From Sorangium cellulosum (GTDB taxonomy: Bacteria; Myxococcota_A; Polyangia; Polyangiales; Polyangiaceae): a DNA stretch of 64,000 nt. Made by a program: the position numbers and the translations under genes. Of the stretch, positions 34,024 through 43,875 are shown piece after piece. Location of the stretch: positions 10,992,501 to 11,056,500 of the forward strand of contig NZ_CP012670.1 in the NCBI RefSeq assembly GCF_004135735.1, given 5' to 3'. Under the pieces are notes generated by a model. That model saw only the letters and a list, made by a program, of their open reading frames with translations. It was not told where the DNA came from and ran no database searches. Within the stretch, counting starts at the first letter, position 1. Each line of letters opens with the position of its first letter.

Positions 34024-34929
34024 ATGACACGGACAGCAACCTCGTTCGCAGTGCCCCCGGCCACGCTCCGCCTCGGCGATCTCGAGGTGACCCGCTTCGG
34101 CTTCGGCGCCATGCGCCTCCCCGGCAAGGACGTCTGGGGCGAGCCCGACGATCCGGCGCGCGCGCGGGCCGTGGTCCGGCGGGCGGTCGAGCTCGGGATG
34201 AACCTCATCGACACGGCCTGGTACTACGGGCCGTACGTCGCGCACCGCCTCATCGCCGAGGCGCTCTTCCCCTATCCGGAGCACCTCGTCATCGCCACGA
34301 AGCTCGGCGGCAAGCGCCTGCCCGACAAGAGCTGGGCGGCGGCGCTGCGGCCGGAGGAGCTGCGCGCCGGCTGCGAGGAGGACCTGCGGCTGCTCCGGCG
34401 CGAGCGCCTCGACGTCGTCCACCTCCGCTACGTGCCGGCCGACGTCCCGTTCGCCGAGTCGCTCGACGCGATGATCGCGCTCCAGCGCGAGGGCAAGATC
34501 CGCCACCTCGCGCTGAGCAACGTGTCGACCGCGCAGCTCGAGGAGGCCCTCGCGCGGGTGCCCATCGTCGCGGTCCAGAACCTCTACAACCTCGCGGGCG
34601 GGCTGCCCGGGGTCCCCCAGGAGCCGCACTTCGAGGGGGAGTCGCCGGACGCGGTGCTCGACCTCTGCGCCGCGCGCGGCATCGCGTTCCTGCCCTACTT
34701 CCCGCTGGTCATGGGGCAGCTCGGCGACAGCCCCGCGCTCGCCGCGGCCGCCGAGCGGCACGGCGCCACGCCCGCGCAGCTCGCGCTCGCCTGGCTGCTC
34801 GCGCGGTCGCCCGTGATGCTGCCGATCCCCGGCACGGGCTCGCTCGAGCACCTGGAGGAGAACTGGGCCGCGAGGACGATCGCGCTGTCCCCGGACGAGG
34901 TCACCGCCATCGCGGCGTCGATGCGATGA
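34024..34929 (+). CDS. Aldo/keto reductase
   Basis: 301 aa. The TIM-barrel AKR pattern is clear: GFGAMRLPG near the start, catalytic Asp and Tyr in NLIDTAWYYGP, Lys in IATKLGGK and His in DVVHLRYV, then LSNVSTAQLEEAL and PIPGTGSLEHLEEN for NADPH binding. The enzyme reduces carbonyls with NADPH in the cytoplasm; the substrate is not determinable. It stands alone after palindromic element B. Confidence 0.92.
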   Translation: MTRTATSFAVPPATLRLGDLEVTRFGFGAMRLPGKDVWGEPDDPARARAVVRRAVELGMNLIDTAWYYGPYVAHRLIAEALFPYPEHLVIATKLGGKRLPDKSWAAALRPEELRAGCEEDLRLLRRERLDVVHLRYVPADVPFAESLDAMIALQREGKIRHLALSNVSTAQLEEALARVPIVAVQNLYNLAGGLPGVPQEPHFEGESPDAVLDLCAARGIAFLPYFPLVMGQLGDSPALAAAAERHGATPAQLALAWLLARSPVMLPIPGTGSLEHLEENWAARTIALSPDEVTAIAASMR

Positions 34930-35012
34930 GCGCGCGGCGCCGGTGAGGCGAGCGCGCGGCGCCCGGGGGGAGGGGAGCCCGCGGCGCCGGGAGACCGCGC
35001 CGGCGCCCGAGG

Positions 35013-35810
35013 TCAGCGCGCGCCCCGCGCCGGGTGGCCGGCGCGGAGCGCGGCGAGCACCTCGGCGTGGGTGCGCGGATCGCCGGCGGCCACGACGTCG
35101 CCGGCGCTCGCGGCGCCGAGGGGGCGCCCGTCCCAGTCGGTCATGACCCCTCCGGCCCCGGTGATCACCGGCACGAGCGCCGCGAAATCGTGGAGCTTGA
35201 GGCCGTGCTCGACCACGACGTCGACGCAGCCGCTCGCCACGAGCCCGTACTGGTAGCAGTCCCCGCCGTAGCTCAGGAGCTTCGCCCGGGCCGCGACCGC
35301 CTCGAAGGCGCGGGCCTCCGCCGGGGGGAAATACTGCGGGCCCGTGGTGGAGAGGCGCGCCTGCGAGAGCCCGGCGCAGGCGCGGACGCGCGCCGGCGCG
35401 CCGTTCCACAGCGTCGGCCGCCCCAGGGCCCCGAGCCAGCGGTCGCCGAGCACCGGCTGATCGATGATCCCGAGCACGGGCACTCCCCCGTGCAGCAGGG
35501 CGATGAGCGTGCCGAAGAGCGGCTTGCCCGTGAGGAACGCCTTCGTCCCGTCGATGGGATCGAGCACCCAGACGAGCTCCGCGCCCTCGTCCGCGCGGCC
35601 GAGCTCCTCGCCCACGATCCCGTGGCCCGGCGCGTGCGCGGCGAGCAGATCCCGCATCACCGCCTCGGCCTCCCGGTCGGCGATCGTGACGGGGCTCGTG
35701 TCTTCCTTGTCGTCGGCCTCGATGCCCTTGCGGAAATAGCGCCGGATCACCGCGCCGCTCGCGTCCGCGAGCCGCTGGGCCAGATCGACCAGGTCCTGGG
35801 AAGGGGTCAT
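35013..35810 (-). CDS. hisN: Inositol-monophosphatase-family histidinol-phosphatase
   Basis: 265 aa from ATG 35810. Metal-binding motifs of the IMPase fold are present: VTIADREAE, GIVGEELG, WVLDPIDGTKAFLTG and KLHDFAALVPVI. The string YGGDCYQYGLVASGCVDVVVE is characteristic of the HisN type that dephosphorylates L-histidinol phosphate, rather than SuhB or CysQ. Cytoplasmic, Mg-dependent. It is divergent from bioA across about 200 bp. Confidence 0.83.
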   Translation of the reverse strand: MTPSQDLVDLAQRLADASGAVIRRYFRKGIEADDKEDTSPVTIADREAEAVMRDLLAAHAPGHGIVGEELGRADEGAELVWVLDPIDGTKAFLTGKPLFGTLIALLHGGVPVLGIIDQPVLGDRWLGALGRPTLWNGAPARVRACAGLSQARLSTTGPQYFPPAEARAFEAVAARAKLLSYGGDCYQYGLVASGCVDVVVEHGLKLHDFAALVPVITGAGGVMTDWDGRPLGAASAGDVVAAGDPRTHAEVLAALRAGHPARGAR

Positions 35811-36007
35811 CGTCTCCGTCCTCCGTGAGGCCTCGAGGTGAACCTCGGCGCGCCATGCAGTACGCGCGGCGCCCGCCCGTGGCAACCCGCGCATGGCGGC
35901 GCCCGCCCTCGCGGCGGCTGAGCGGCGCCCGCCCGGCGGCGGCGTGGCGCCCGCCCCTGCCCGGGCCTTGGCCCCCCGCCCGGCGCCCACTACGTTCCCG
36001 CCTCGCC

Positions 36008-37324
36008 ATGGCCAACCTCTCTCGCGCGGACATCGTCGCCCTCGACAAGCGGTACATCTGGCACCCCTACACCCCGATGCGGCGGTACATCGACGAGGTC
36101 GACCCGCTCGTCATCGAGCGCGCCGAGGGGGCGCGCCTCTTCGACGCCGACGGCAGGAGCTACATCGACGGGAACTCGAGCTGGTGGGTCGCCACGCTCG
36201 GCCACAACCACCCGCGGCTCGTCGAGGCGCTCTGCAGGCAGGCGCGCACCCTGTGCCACACCTCCCTCGCCGGCGTCACCCACGCGCCCGCGGCCGAGCT
36301 GGCCGCCGAGATGATCGCCGTCGCGCCCAGGCCGCTCGATCGGGTGTTCTACAGCGACGACGGCTCGACCGCGGTCGAGGTGGCCCTGAAGCTCTGCCTC
36401 CAGTTCTTCAGGAACGAGGGCCAGCCGGGGCGCCGCCGCTTCGTCGCGCTCGACGGCGCCTACCACGGCGACACGCTCGGCGCCGCGAGCCTCGGCGGCG
36501 TCGAGATCTTCCGGCGCCAGTACGGGGGCGTGCTCATGGACTGCATCTTCGTGCCGCCGCCGCACGCGCGCGAGGACGGCCACGAGGCCGCGTTCGCGGC
36601 GCTCGCCGACGTGCTCGCGCGCGGCGCGGGCGAGATCGCCGCGGTGGTGCTCGAGCCGCTCGTGCAGGGGACCGCGGGCATGCGCATCTACGACCCCGAG
36701 TACCTCCGGCGCGCGCGCGCCCTCTGCGACGCGCACGGCGCGCTGCTCGTGATCGACGAGGTCTTCACCGGCTACGGCCGGACCGGGCCGATGTGGGCCT
36801 GCGAGGCGGCGGGCGTGGCCCCCGACCTCCTGTGCACCGGCAAGGGCTTCAGCGGGGGCATGCTCCCCATGGCCGCCACGCTCGCGACCGCCCGGATCTT
36901 CGACGCCTTCCTCGGCGCCCCGGAGCGGGCCTTCTATTACGGCCACTCCTTCTGCGGCAACCCGCTCGGCGCCGCGGTCGCGCGGGAGGTGCTCGCGGTC
37001 TACCGCGAGGAGGAGATCCTCGCGCGGGCCGCGCCGAAGGCGGCGCGCATCGCCAGGGCCTTCGCGGACATGGGCGCGATCCCGGGGGCGTCGCGCGCCC
37101 GCGCGCTCGGCATGATCGGCGCCATCGATCTCTCCCGCGGCGCCGGGTACCTCGGCGAGCTCGGCTGGCGCGCCTACGCCGAGGCGCGCCGCCTCGGCGC
37201 CTACCTGCGCCCGCTCGGCGACGTCGTCTACGTGGCCCCGCCGCTCACCATCCCGGACGCGGATCTCGACGAGCTGCTCGACATCGTCCGCCGCAGCGTG
37301 ACCTTCGCCCTGTCGGCCGCGTGA
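36008..37324 (+). CDS. bioA: Adenosylmethionine-8-amino-7-oxononanoate aminotransferase
   Basis: 438 aa from ATG 36008; the frame extends upstream but the conserved protein begins here. Class III aminotransferase with RYIWHPYTPM at the N-terminus (a BioA hallmark), DDGSTAVEVALK, HGDTLGAASLGG, VIDEVFTGYGRTG and PLP lysine K279 in CTGKGFSGG. It catalyses the KAPA-to-DAPA step of biotin synthesis using SAM as amino donor. Other bio genes are not in the window. Confidence 0.93.
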   Translation: MANLSRADIVALDKRYIWHPYTPMRRYIDEVDPLVIERAEGARLFDADGRSYIDGNSSWWVATLGHNHPRLVEALCRQARTLCHTSLAGVTHAPAAELAAEMIAVAPRPLDRVFYSDDGSTAVEVALKLCLQFFRNEGQPGRRRFVALDGAYHGDTLGAASLGGVEIFRRQYGGVLMDCIFVPPPHAREDGHEAAFAALADVLARGAGEIAAVVLEPLVQGTAGMRIYDPEYLRRARALCDAHGALLVIDEVFTGYGRTGPMWACEAAGVAPDLLCTGKGFSGGMLPMAATLATARIFDAFLGAPERAFYYGHSFCGNPLGAAVAREVLAVYREEEILARAAPKAARIARAFADMGAIPGASRARALGMIGAIDLSRGAGYLGELGWRAYAEARRLGAYLRPLGDVVYVAPPLTIPDADLDELLDIVRRSVTFALSAA

Positions 37325-37363
37325 GCGGCGGCGCGCCCCACCCCCGGCGCGCCGCGCCCCGCG

Positions 37364-38497
37364 TCAGCCCCGCTTCCGGCCCCGCGGATCGCCCCGGAGG
37401 ATGGGGTAGGCCATGAGCAGGCTCAGCCACACCACCAGGAACTTCGGATCGGCCAGCGTCTCGAACGGGATCTCGAAGCGCTCGTTCGTCGGCTCCGCCT
37501 TGCGCTGCTGCGCCTGCACCACCGCGGGGCTCATGACCGCGACGTCGGCCTCGGACCGGCGCTCCGCGCGGGAGGCGCCGCGCCCCTGGCCCGCGGCGCT
37601 CTCCGGCAGCAGGGCGCCCTCGGCCTTGAGCGCCTGCTCCTCGGGCGTCCTCTGGCTCGAGAGATCCGGGTCGATGATCACCCTGGCCGGCGCGAGCTCC
37701 TCGTCCGCCCCGGCGCCCTCGGCCCCGGCGACCGCCGGCGCCTCCTCCGGGCGGTCCAGCGGGACGTAGCGCGGCGCGATCTCCCGCCGCTGCCGCGCGC
37801 GGCGCTCGAGCGTCACCGTGACCGGGAGGTAGACGCGCCGCACCTCCTCGACCGGGACCACGGCGCCCTCGGCCGCGTCCGGCGCCGCGCCCGCGAGCTC
37901 CAGGACCTTCGCGCGCGCGGCGTCGATCGCCGCCTGCTCCGCCTCGATCGCCGCCTTGCAGCGCGGCAGCGACGGGTCGAAGTCGATGCTGATGGCGCTG
38001 GTGTTCCCCCGGCTCCGCTCCGGGGTCGCCGCGCACTCCTCCATCACGCGCTCCGCGACGGTGTCGTCCTCGCGGTGCAGGAGCGCCAGCGCGAGCTCCT
38101 CGCGGTCGCCGATCCGGTTCGCGACCTCGGGCCGGGCGACGTAGCGGTACCGCACGCGGAGCGCGAGCTCGCGCTTCCCGGTCGCCGCGTCGACGACCGT
38201 CACCGCCTCCCGGGTGAAGCTCTCGGCGCTCGGGCCCTGGACCTCGCGCCGGCTCACCATCACCCGGGACCGGCGCAGCCCGGTGAACACCGAGCGCGTC
38301 TGCGCCCGCACCCGCTCGAGGAGCTTGAAGTCGCTCGTGTTGACGGGAACGTAGACGTAGCCGTCGAACTGGAGCAGAACGGGCGGACGCCTCGCGTCCG
38401 CCGCGGCCGTCGTCTTGTCCCGCTCACCGCACCCTGCGAGCACGCCGAGCCCGAGGATCGGGACAGCGCGGAGCAGTGCGCGGAGGGATGCTTCCAC
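37364..38497 (-). CDS. Hypothetical lipoprotein with C-terminal membrane segment
   Basis: 377 aa from a GTG at 38497 (GGGAG 7 bases upstream). The N-terminus VPILGLGVLAGC is a lipobox with C23 as the lipidated residue. The body is mixed alpha/beta with a long Ala/Glu helix (SLPRCKAAIEAEQAAIDAARAKV). A second hydrophobic segment near the C-terminus (FLVVWLSLLMAYPIL) is followed by a basic tail. No family recognised. It is divergent from htpG. Confidence 0.7.
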   Translation of the reverse strand: MEASLRALLRAVPILGLGVLAGCGERDKTTAAADARRPPVLLQFDGYVYVPVNTSDFKLLERVRAQTRSVFTGLRRSRVMVSRREVQGPSAESFTREAVTVVDAATGKRELALRVRYRYVARPEVANRIGDREELALALLHREDDTVAERVMEECAATPERSRGNTSAISIDFDPSLPRCKAAIEAEQAAIDAARAKVLELAGAAPDAAEGAVVPVEEVRRVYLPVTVTLERRARQRREIAPRYVPLDRPEEAPAVAGAEGAGADEELAPARVIIDPDLSSQRTPEEQALKAEGALLPESAAGQGRGASRAERRSEADVAVMSPAVVQAQQRKAEPTNERFEIPFETLADPKFLVVWLSLLMAYPILRGDPRGRKRG

Positions 38498-38816
38498 AAT
38501 GAATCTCCCGAACGGCGTGCGTGCGAGATCGGAGAATCTAGCGCCGTCGGCGTGATGAAGAAACCCTTGCGCTCGGGAAAACCGACGCAGGACAGGGGAT
38601 TTACGGAGCCGCGTGAACGGCAGGACCGGAGCGCGCAGCGCCCGACCTGAACGCAGATCGCACCCTGTGGCCCTGGGCGCCCTCACCCCGCGCCGGGGCG
38701 ACCCCGGAGCGGCGAGCCGCGGCGGGGCGCCGCGGGGCCCTCTCGCCGCCGCGCGCGCGGCGCGCGGTACGTCAGGGGATTGCCCTTTCGAAAATCGGAT
38801 CCATTTGGTCGCCGAG
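38498..38816. other. 319-bp divergent intergenic region upstream of htpG
   Basis: No gene is supported here. It must hold promoters for htpG and the divergent lipoprotein. I looked for a CIRCE element and found none; a convincing sigma-32 pair is also absent. A TTTCGAAA palindrome in an AT-richer patch (38786-38793) about 25 bases before the htpG start is the only notable signal. The middle is very GC-rich. Confidence 0.5.
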
Positions 38817-40817
<2,001 letters not shown>

Positions 40818-40945
40818 GGCCGCGCGCCGCCTGACGCGGCGCCGAGAGGGCGCCGGGGAGCCCTTCCCGGCGCCCGTTCCCGTTTCTTGTCCCGGGTCGA
40901 GCGCCCGTGGTACGCGCGTCGAGGTCCCCCGACGAGGTCGCCAGG

Positions 40946-41968
40946 ATGTCCCGCATCGCAATCCCCGCGCTCGGCCGTCGGGCCTTCCTCCAGGCGCTCG
41001 GCGTGGCGGGCGGGGTCGTGGCGGCGCCGGGGCTCTGGGATCCGGCGCCCGCGATGGCCAAGGCGCCCTCCAAGGTGCGGCGGGTCGACGCCTCGAAGCT
41101 CGGCGTGACGATGAAGCTCGAGCTGTCGCACGCGCCGTTCCCGTGCGACGGGTCCCCGTACCAGGACGCGACGGTGATGGTCTTCGTGCCGGCGCATTAC
41201 CGCGCGCCGGAGAACGACGAGCTCGATCTCGTCGTGCACTTCCACGGCCACCTCACGACCGCGGAGCGGGCGATGGCCGCGCACAAGCTCCGCGAGCAGC
41301 TCCACGAGAGCAAGCAGAACGCGGTGCTCGTCGTGCCGCAGGGCGCGGTGAACGCGGCCGAGTCGCCCCCGGGCAAGCTGGAGAAGAGGGGCGGCCTCCG
41401 GCGCCTGTGCGGCGAGGTCGCGGCGGCGCTCTCGAGCCCCTCGGCGCGGCGGGCGCTCGGCGACAGCGCGATCCCGAGGCGCGCGAAGCTCGGGGTGCTC
41501 TGCCTGTCGGCGCACTCGGGCGGGTACCGCGTGGCGGCCGCGTGCCTGCGCCACGGGGGCTGCAACGTGAACGAGGTGTACCTGTTCGACGCGCTCTACG
41601 GCGAGGTCGACGCGTTCCGCGACTGGGTGCTCGCGCGGAAGGGCAAGTCGGGGCGGGACCGGCACAAGCTCATCAGCCACTTCGTCGGCGGCGCCGTGCG
41701 GCGGCACAACCTCGAGCTCGAGCGCGCGCTCGAGGCGCGCGGGGTCAAGTGCCTGCACGAGCGCCGCCCGGGCGAGCTGACCCGCGCGCAGCTCCTCACC
41801 GGCCGCGCGATCTTCATCGAGGCCCCGGTCGCCCACGGCGCGGTGACGTTCCAGCAGAACGCGTTCCGCGACTGTCTGTTCGCGTCGTGCCTCCGCCGCC
41901 AGCTCCGTTCCGGCTGGTTCAAGAAGAAGAACGAGCCGCGCAAGATCGACGTGCGCACATCTACCTGA
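40946..41968 (+). CDS. Secreted alpha/beta-hydrolase-like protein
   Basis: 340 aa from ATG 40946, which gives a Tat/Sec-like signal (RRAFLQALGVAGGVVAAPG...AMA); an upstream GTG at 40907 is possible. LVVHFHGHLTTAE resembles an oxyanion strand with HGH, and LCLSAHSGGYRVAA carries a nucleophile elbow (S-H-S-G-G). A late HGAVTFQ supplies a candidate His. Esterase or peptidase activity is plausible but not demonstrated. Cysteines at DCLFASCL may form a disulfide. Palindromic element C follows. Confidence 0.65.
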   Translation: MSRIAIPALGRRAFLQALGVAGGVVAAPGLWDPAPAMAKAPSKVRRVDASKLGVTMKLELSHAPFPCDGSPYQDATVMVFVPAHYRAPENDELDLVVHFHGHLTTAERAMAAHKLREQLHESKQNAVLVVPQGAVNAAESPPGKLEKRGGLRRLCGEVAAALSSPSARRALGDSAIPRRAKLGVLCLSAHSGGYRVAAACLRHGGCNVNEVYLFDALYGEVDAFRDWVLARKGKSGRDRHKLISHFVGGAVRRHNLELERALEARGVKCLHERRPGELTRAQLLTGRAIFIEAPVAHGAVTFQQNAFRDCLFASCLRRQLRSGWFKKKNEPRKIDVRTST

Positions 41969-42001
41969 GTCCGCCCGTCCCCCACGCCGCAATGCGTTGC
42001 A

Positions 42002-42090
42002 GCGTCCCGGGAGGAGGGGCGGGCCGGGGGGCTCGCCGGAACGCAAGCCCCGGAGGTGAGCCCCCCGGCCCGCCCCTCCTCCCGGGACGC
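42002..42090. repeat. Dispersed palindromic element, copy C (core-deleted)
   Basis: Perfect 33-bp inverted arms (42002-42034 and 42058-42090) around a 23-bp core (42035-42057) identical to the right part of core A. It is explained by loss of about 43 bp between two GGGGCTC direct repeats present in copy A. Its outer arm shares CCCGGGAGGAGGGGC with copy A but differs internally. It lies between convergent genes and could serve both as a terminator. Confidence 0.92.
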
Positions 42091-42113
42091 CACCGAGGCC
42101 GCCCGAGGCCGCG

Positions 42114-42974
42114 TCAGTGCCGGAGCGAGACGTCGGCGAGCGCCATGCGCGCGTCGTTGATGAACGCGCTGTCCGGGAAGCGCCGGATGAACGACCTCAG
42201 GGTCGTCTTCGCGTCGTTCCAGGCCTGGATGTCGAGGAGGCACTCGGCGAGGAGGAAGGTCGCGTCGTCCATGACCTCGCGGTCGGGCGACGCCTCCGAG
42301 AGCGTCATGAGCAGCGGGATCGCGTCGCGCTGCCGGTTCAGCCGCCGGTAGGCGCGCGCCAGGTTGAGGCGGGCCGAGGGGGTGTGCGACGCCGTCTCCT
42401 TCTGCCGGATCGCGTCCTCGAAGGCGACCGCGGCCTCGTGCCAGCGGCCGGTCCGCATGTGATCGAGCCCGGTCTGGTACGACTTGATCGAGAGCTCCGA
42501 CCGCGCCTTGTCGACCGCGTCCGTGAAGAACGCGAGCTCGGCCCGGGTGAGCGGCGCCTTCCGCAGCGCCTCGAACCCCTCGATCACCTCCTGCCGCCGC
42601 TCGGCGCGGATGAGCTCGTAGAACGCCGCGGCGTCGCTCTCGGCCTTGGCCCGCGCGTCGCTCCGCTGCTGCATCTCCTTGAGGTCGGCCTCGTGCTTGG
42701 CGATGCGGTCGCGCGCGCCCTTGGTCTCGGCCTGGACGGCGTCGACGCGCGCGTCCCAGGCGAGCTTCACCACGCCGATCACCACGACGACGAAGAGCAG
42801 GTTCGCGCTCGCGCTGTTCCAGAAAGCCCGCCGTTCGTAGGCCATCTGCCGCTTGGAAATGCTCTTCAGATCCGCCGCGAGCGCATTCGTGAGATTGTTG
42901 GTCTTGATGATGAGCCCCCGGGATTCCACGATCTCACGCTTGATCTCCCGGAGCTCGTCGTCGAAGTCGTGCAT
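42114..42974 (-). CDS. Membrane-anchored coiled-coil/TPR protein
   Basis: 286 aa from ATG 42974; the longer frame upstream translates the 36-bp repeats and is rejected. A short helical N-terminus precedes a membrane helix (about 45-66, SASANLLFVVVVIGVVKLAW), a coiled coil (AETKGARDRIAKHEADLKEMQQ) and TPR-like helices (about 175-280: GLDHMRTGRWHEAAVAFEDAI, ARLNLARAYRRLNRQRDAI, FLLAECLLDIQAWNDAKTTL). It resembles the periplasmic TPR proteins that accompany secretion or cell-envelope complexes. Function unknown. Confidence 0.75.
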   Translation of the reverse strand: MHDFDDELREIKREIVESRGLIIKTNNLTNALAADLKSISKRQMAYERRAFWNSASANLLFVVVVIGVVKLAWDARVDAVQAETKGARDRIAKHEADLKEMQQRSDARAKAESDAAAFYELIRAERRQEVIEGFEALRKAPLTRAELAFFTDAVDKARSELSIKSYQTGLDHMRTGRWHEAAVAFEDAIRQKETASHTPSARLNLARAYRRLNRQRDAIPLLMTLSEASPDREVMDDATFLLAECLLDIQAWNDAKTTLRSFIRRFPDSAFINDARMALADVSLRH

Positions 42975-43020
42975 TTCAGGTCCTGAAACCGCTCCCTGTG
43001 CAGGAGGTCCTGCCCGTGCT

Positions 43021-43231
43021 AAGGGGGCCGCGGACGCGATCCCCGACCCATGGTAGAGGAGGCCGCGGACGCCGGCCCCCTGACCCATACCCGATGGGGC
43101 CGCGGACGCGAGCCCCCGACCCGTGGTAAAGGGGGCCGCGGATGCGGACCCCCGACCCATGCTAAAAGGGGGCCGCGGATGCGGACCCCAGGCCGCGCCA
43201 GGGTGCCGCGAACGCTGACCCCGGCTGCGCC
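43021..43231. repeat. Degenerate ~36-bp tandem repeat, about 6 copies, upstream of efp
   Basis: Units of 32-37 bp with consensus around GGGGCCGCGGACGCG followed by a CCCCCGACCCATG-like end and TA. The array fills most of the gap between the divergent TPR-protein and efp genes and ends about 36 bases before the efp start. Copies differ by many substitutions, indicating an old array. Confidence 0.8.
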
Positions 43232-43267
43232 GACAAGCCGCCCCTACGCTATCAGGAAGCTCTGCCT

Positions 43268-43831
43268 ATGGACACAAGCGACATCCGAAAAGGCCTCAAG
43301 ATGATGGTCGATGGCCAGCCCTACTCGGTCATCGATTTCCAGTTCGTCAAGCCGGGGAAGGGGCAGGCGTTCACCCGCGTCAAGATCCGGAACATGGCGA
43401 CGGGCGCGGTGCTCGAGCGCACCTACAAATCGGGCGAGAAGCTCGAGCCGGCGGACGTGGAGGAGCGCAGCCTCCAGTACATCTATCCCGAGGGCAGCGA
43501 CTTCGTGTTCATGGACGCGGCGACCGGCGAGCAGCTCACGGTGCCCGGCGAGAAGATCGGCGACGACGCCAAGTGGCTGAGCGACGGGATGTCCCTCGAC
43601 GTCACGCTGTTCAACGGTCAGCCGATCGGCGTCAACATGCCCCCGCACGTGGTGCTGCAGATCGTGAGCAGCGAGCCGGGCGTGAAGGGCGACACGGCGA
43701 GCGGCGCCACCAAGCCGGCCACGGTGTCGACCGGCGCGACCGTCAACGTCCCGCTCTTCGTGCAGGAGGGCGAGTGGATCAAGATCGACACGACGGACGG
43801 CAAGTACCTGGAGCGCGTCAACAAGCGCTAG
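43268..43831 (+). CDS. efp: Translation elongation factor P
   Basis: 187 aa with the three EF-P beta-barrel domains. The N-terminal loop KPGKGQAF carries K31, equivalent to the modified lysine of E. coli EF-P, so an EpmA-type beta-lysylation is possible. EF-P rescues ribosomes stalled on polyproline, which fits the many Pro runs encoded nearby. C-terminal TVNVPLFVQEGEWIKIDT matches the family. Confidence 0.96.
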   Translation: MDTSDIRKGLKMMVDGQPYSVIDFQFVKPGKGQAFTRVKIRNMATGAVLERTYKSGEKLEPADVEERSLQYIYPEGSDFVFMDAATGEQLTVPGEKIGDDAKWLSDGMSLDVTLFNGQPIGVNMPPHVVLQIVSSEPGVKGDTASGATKPATVSTGATVNVPLFVQEGEWIKIDTTDGKYLERVNKR

Positions 43832-43839
43832 CCGTCGGC

Positions 43840-43875
43840 TGACCCTCGGGCCGGCCTCCGGGCCCGCCGGGGTCA
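43840..43875. terminator. Hairpin between convergent efp and lipoprotein genes
   Basis: TGACCC and GGGCC arms pair with GGGCC and GGGGTCA across 36 bp, between the efp stop and the stop codon of the convergent gene. There is no T-tract, so it is only a candidate bidirectional terminator. Confidence 0.5.

Noticed and set aside
38498..38816. CIRCE or sigma-32 heat-shock promoter for htpG
   Set aside because: No TTAGCACTC inverted repeat and no convincing CTTGAA/CCCCAT pair were found.
42975..43160. N-terminal extension of the TPR-protein gene through the 36-bp repeats
   Set aside because: The added residues are only a translation of the degenerate repeat. The ATG at 42974 starts a conserved-looking helical protein.
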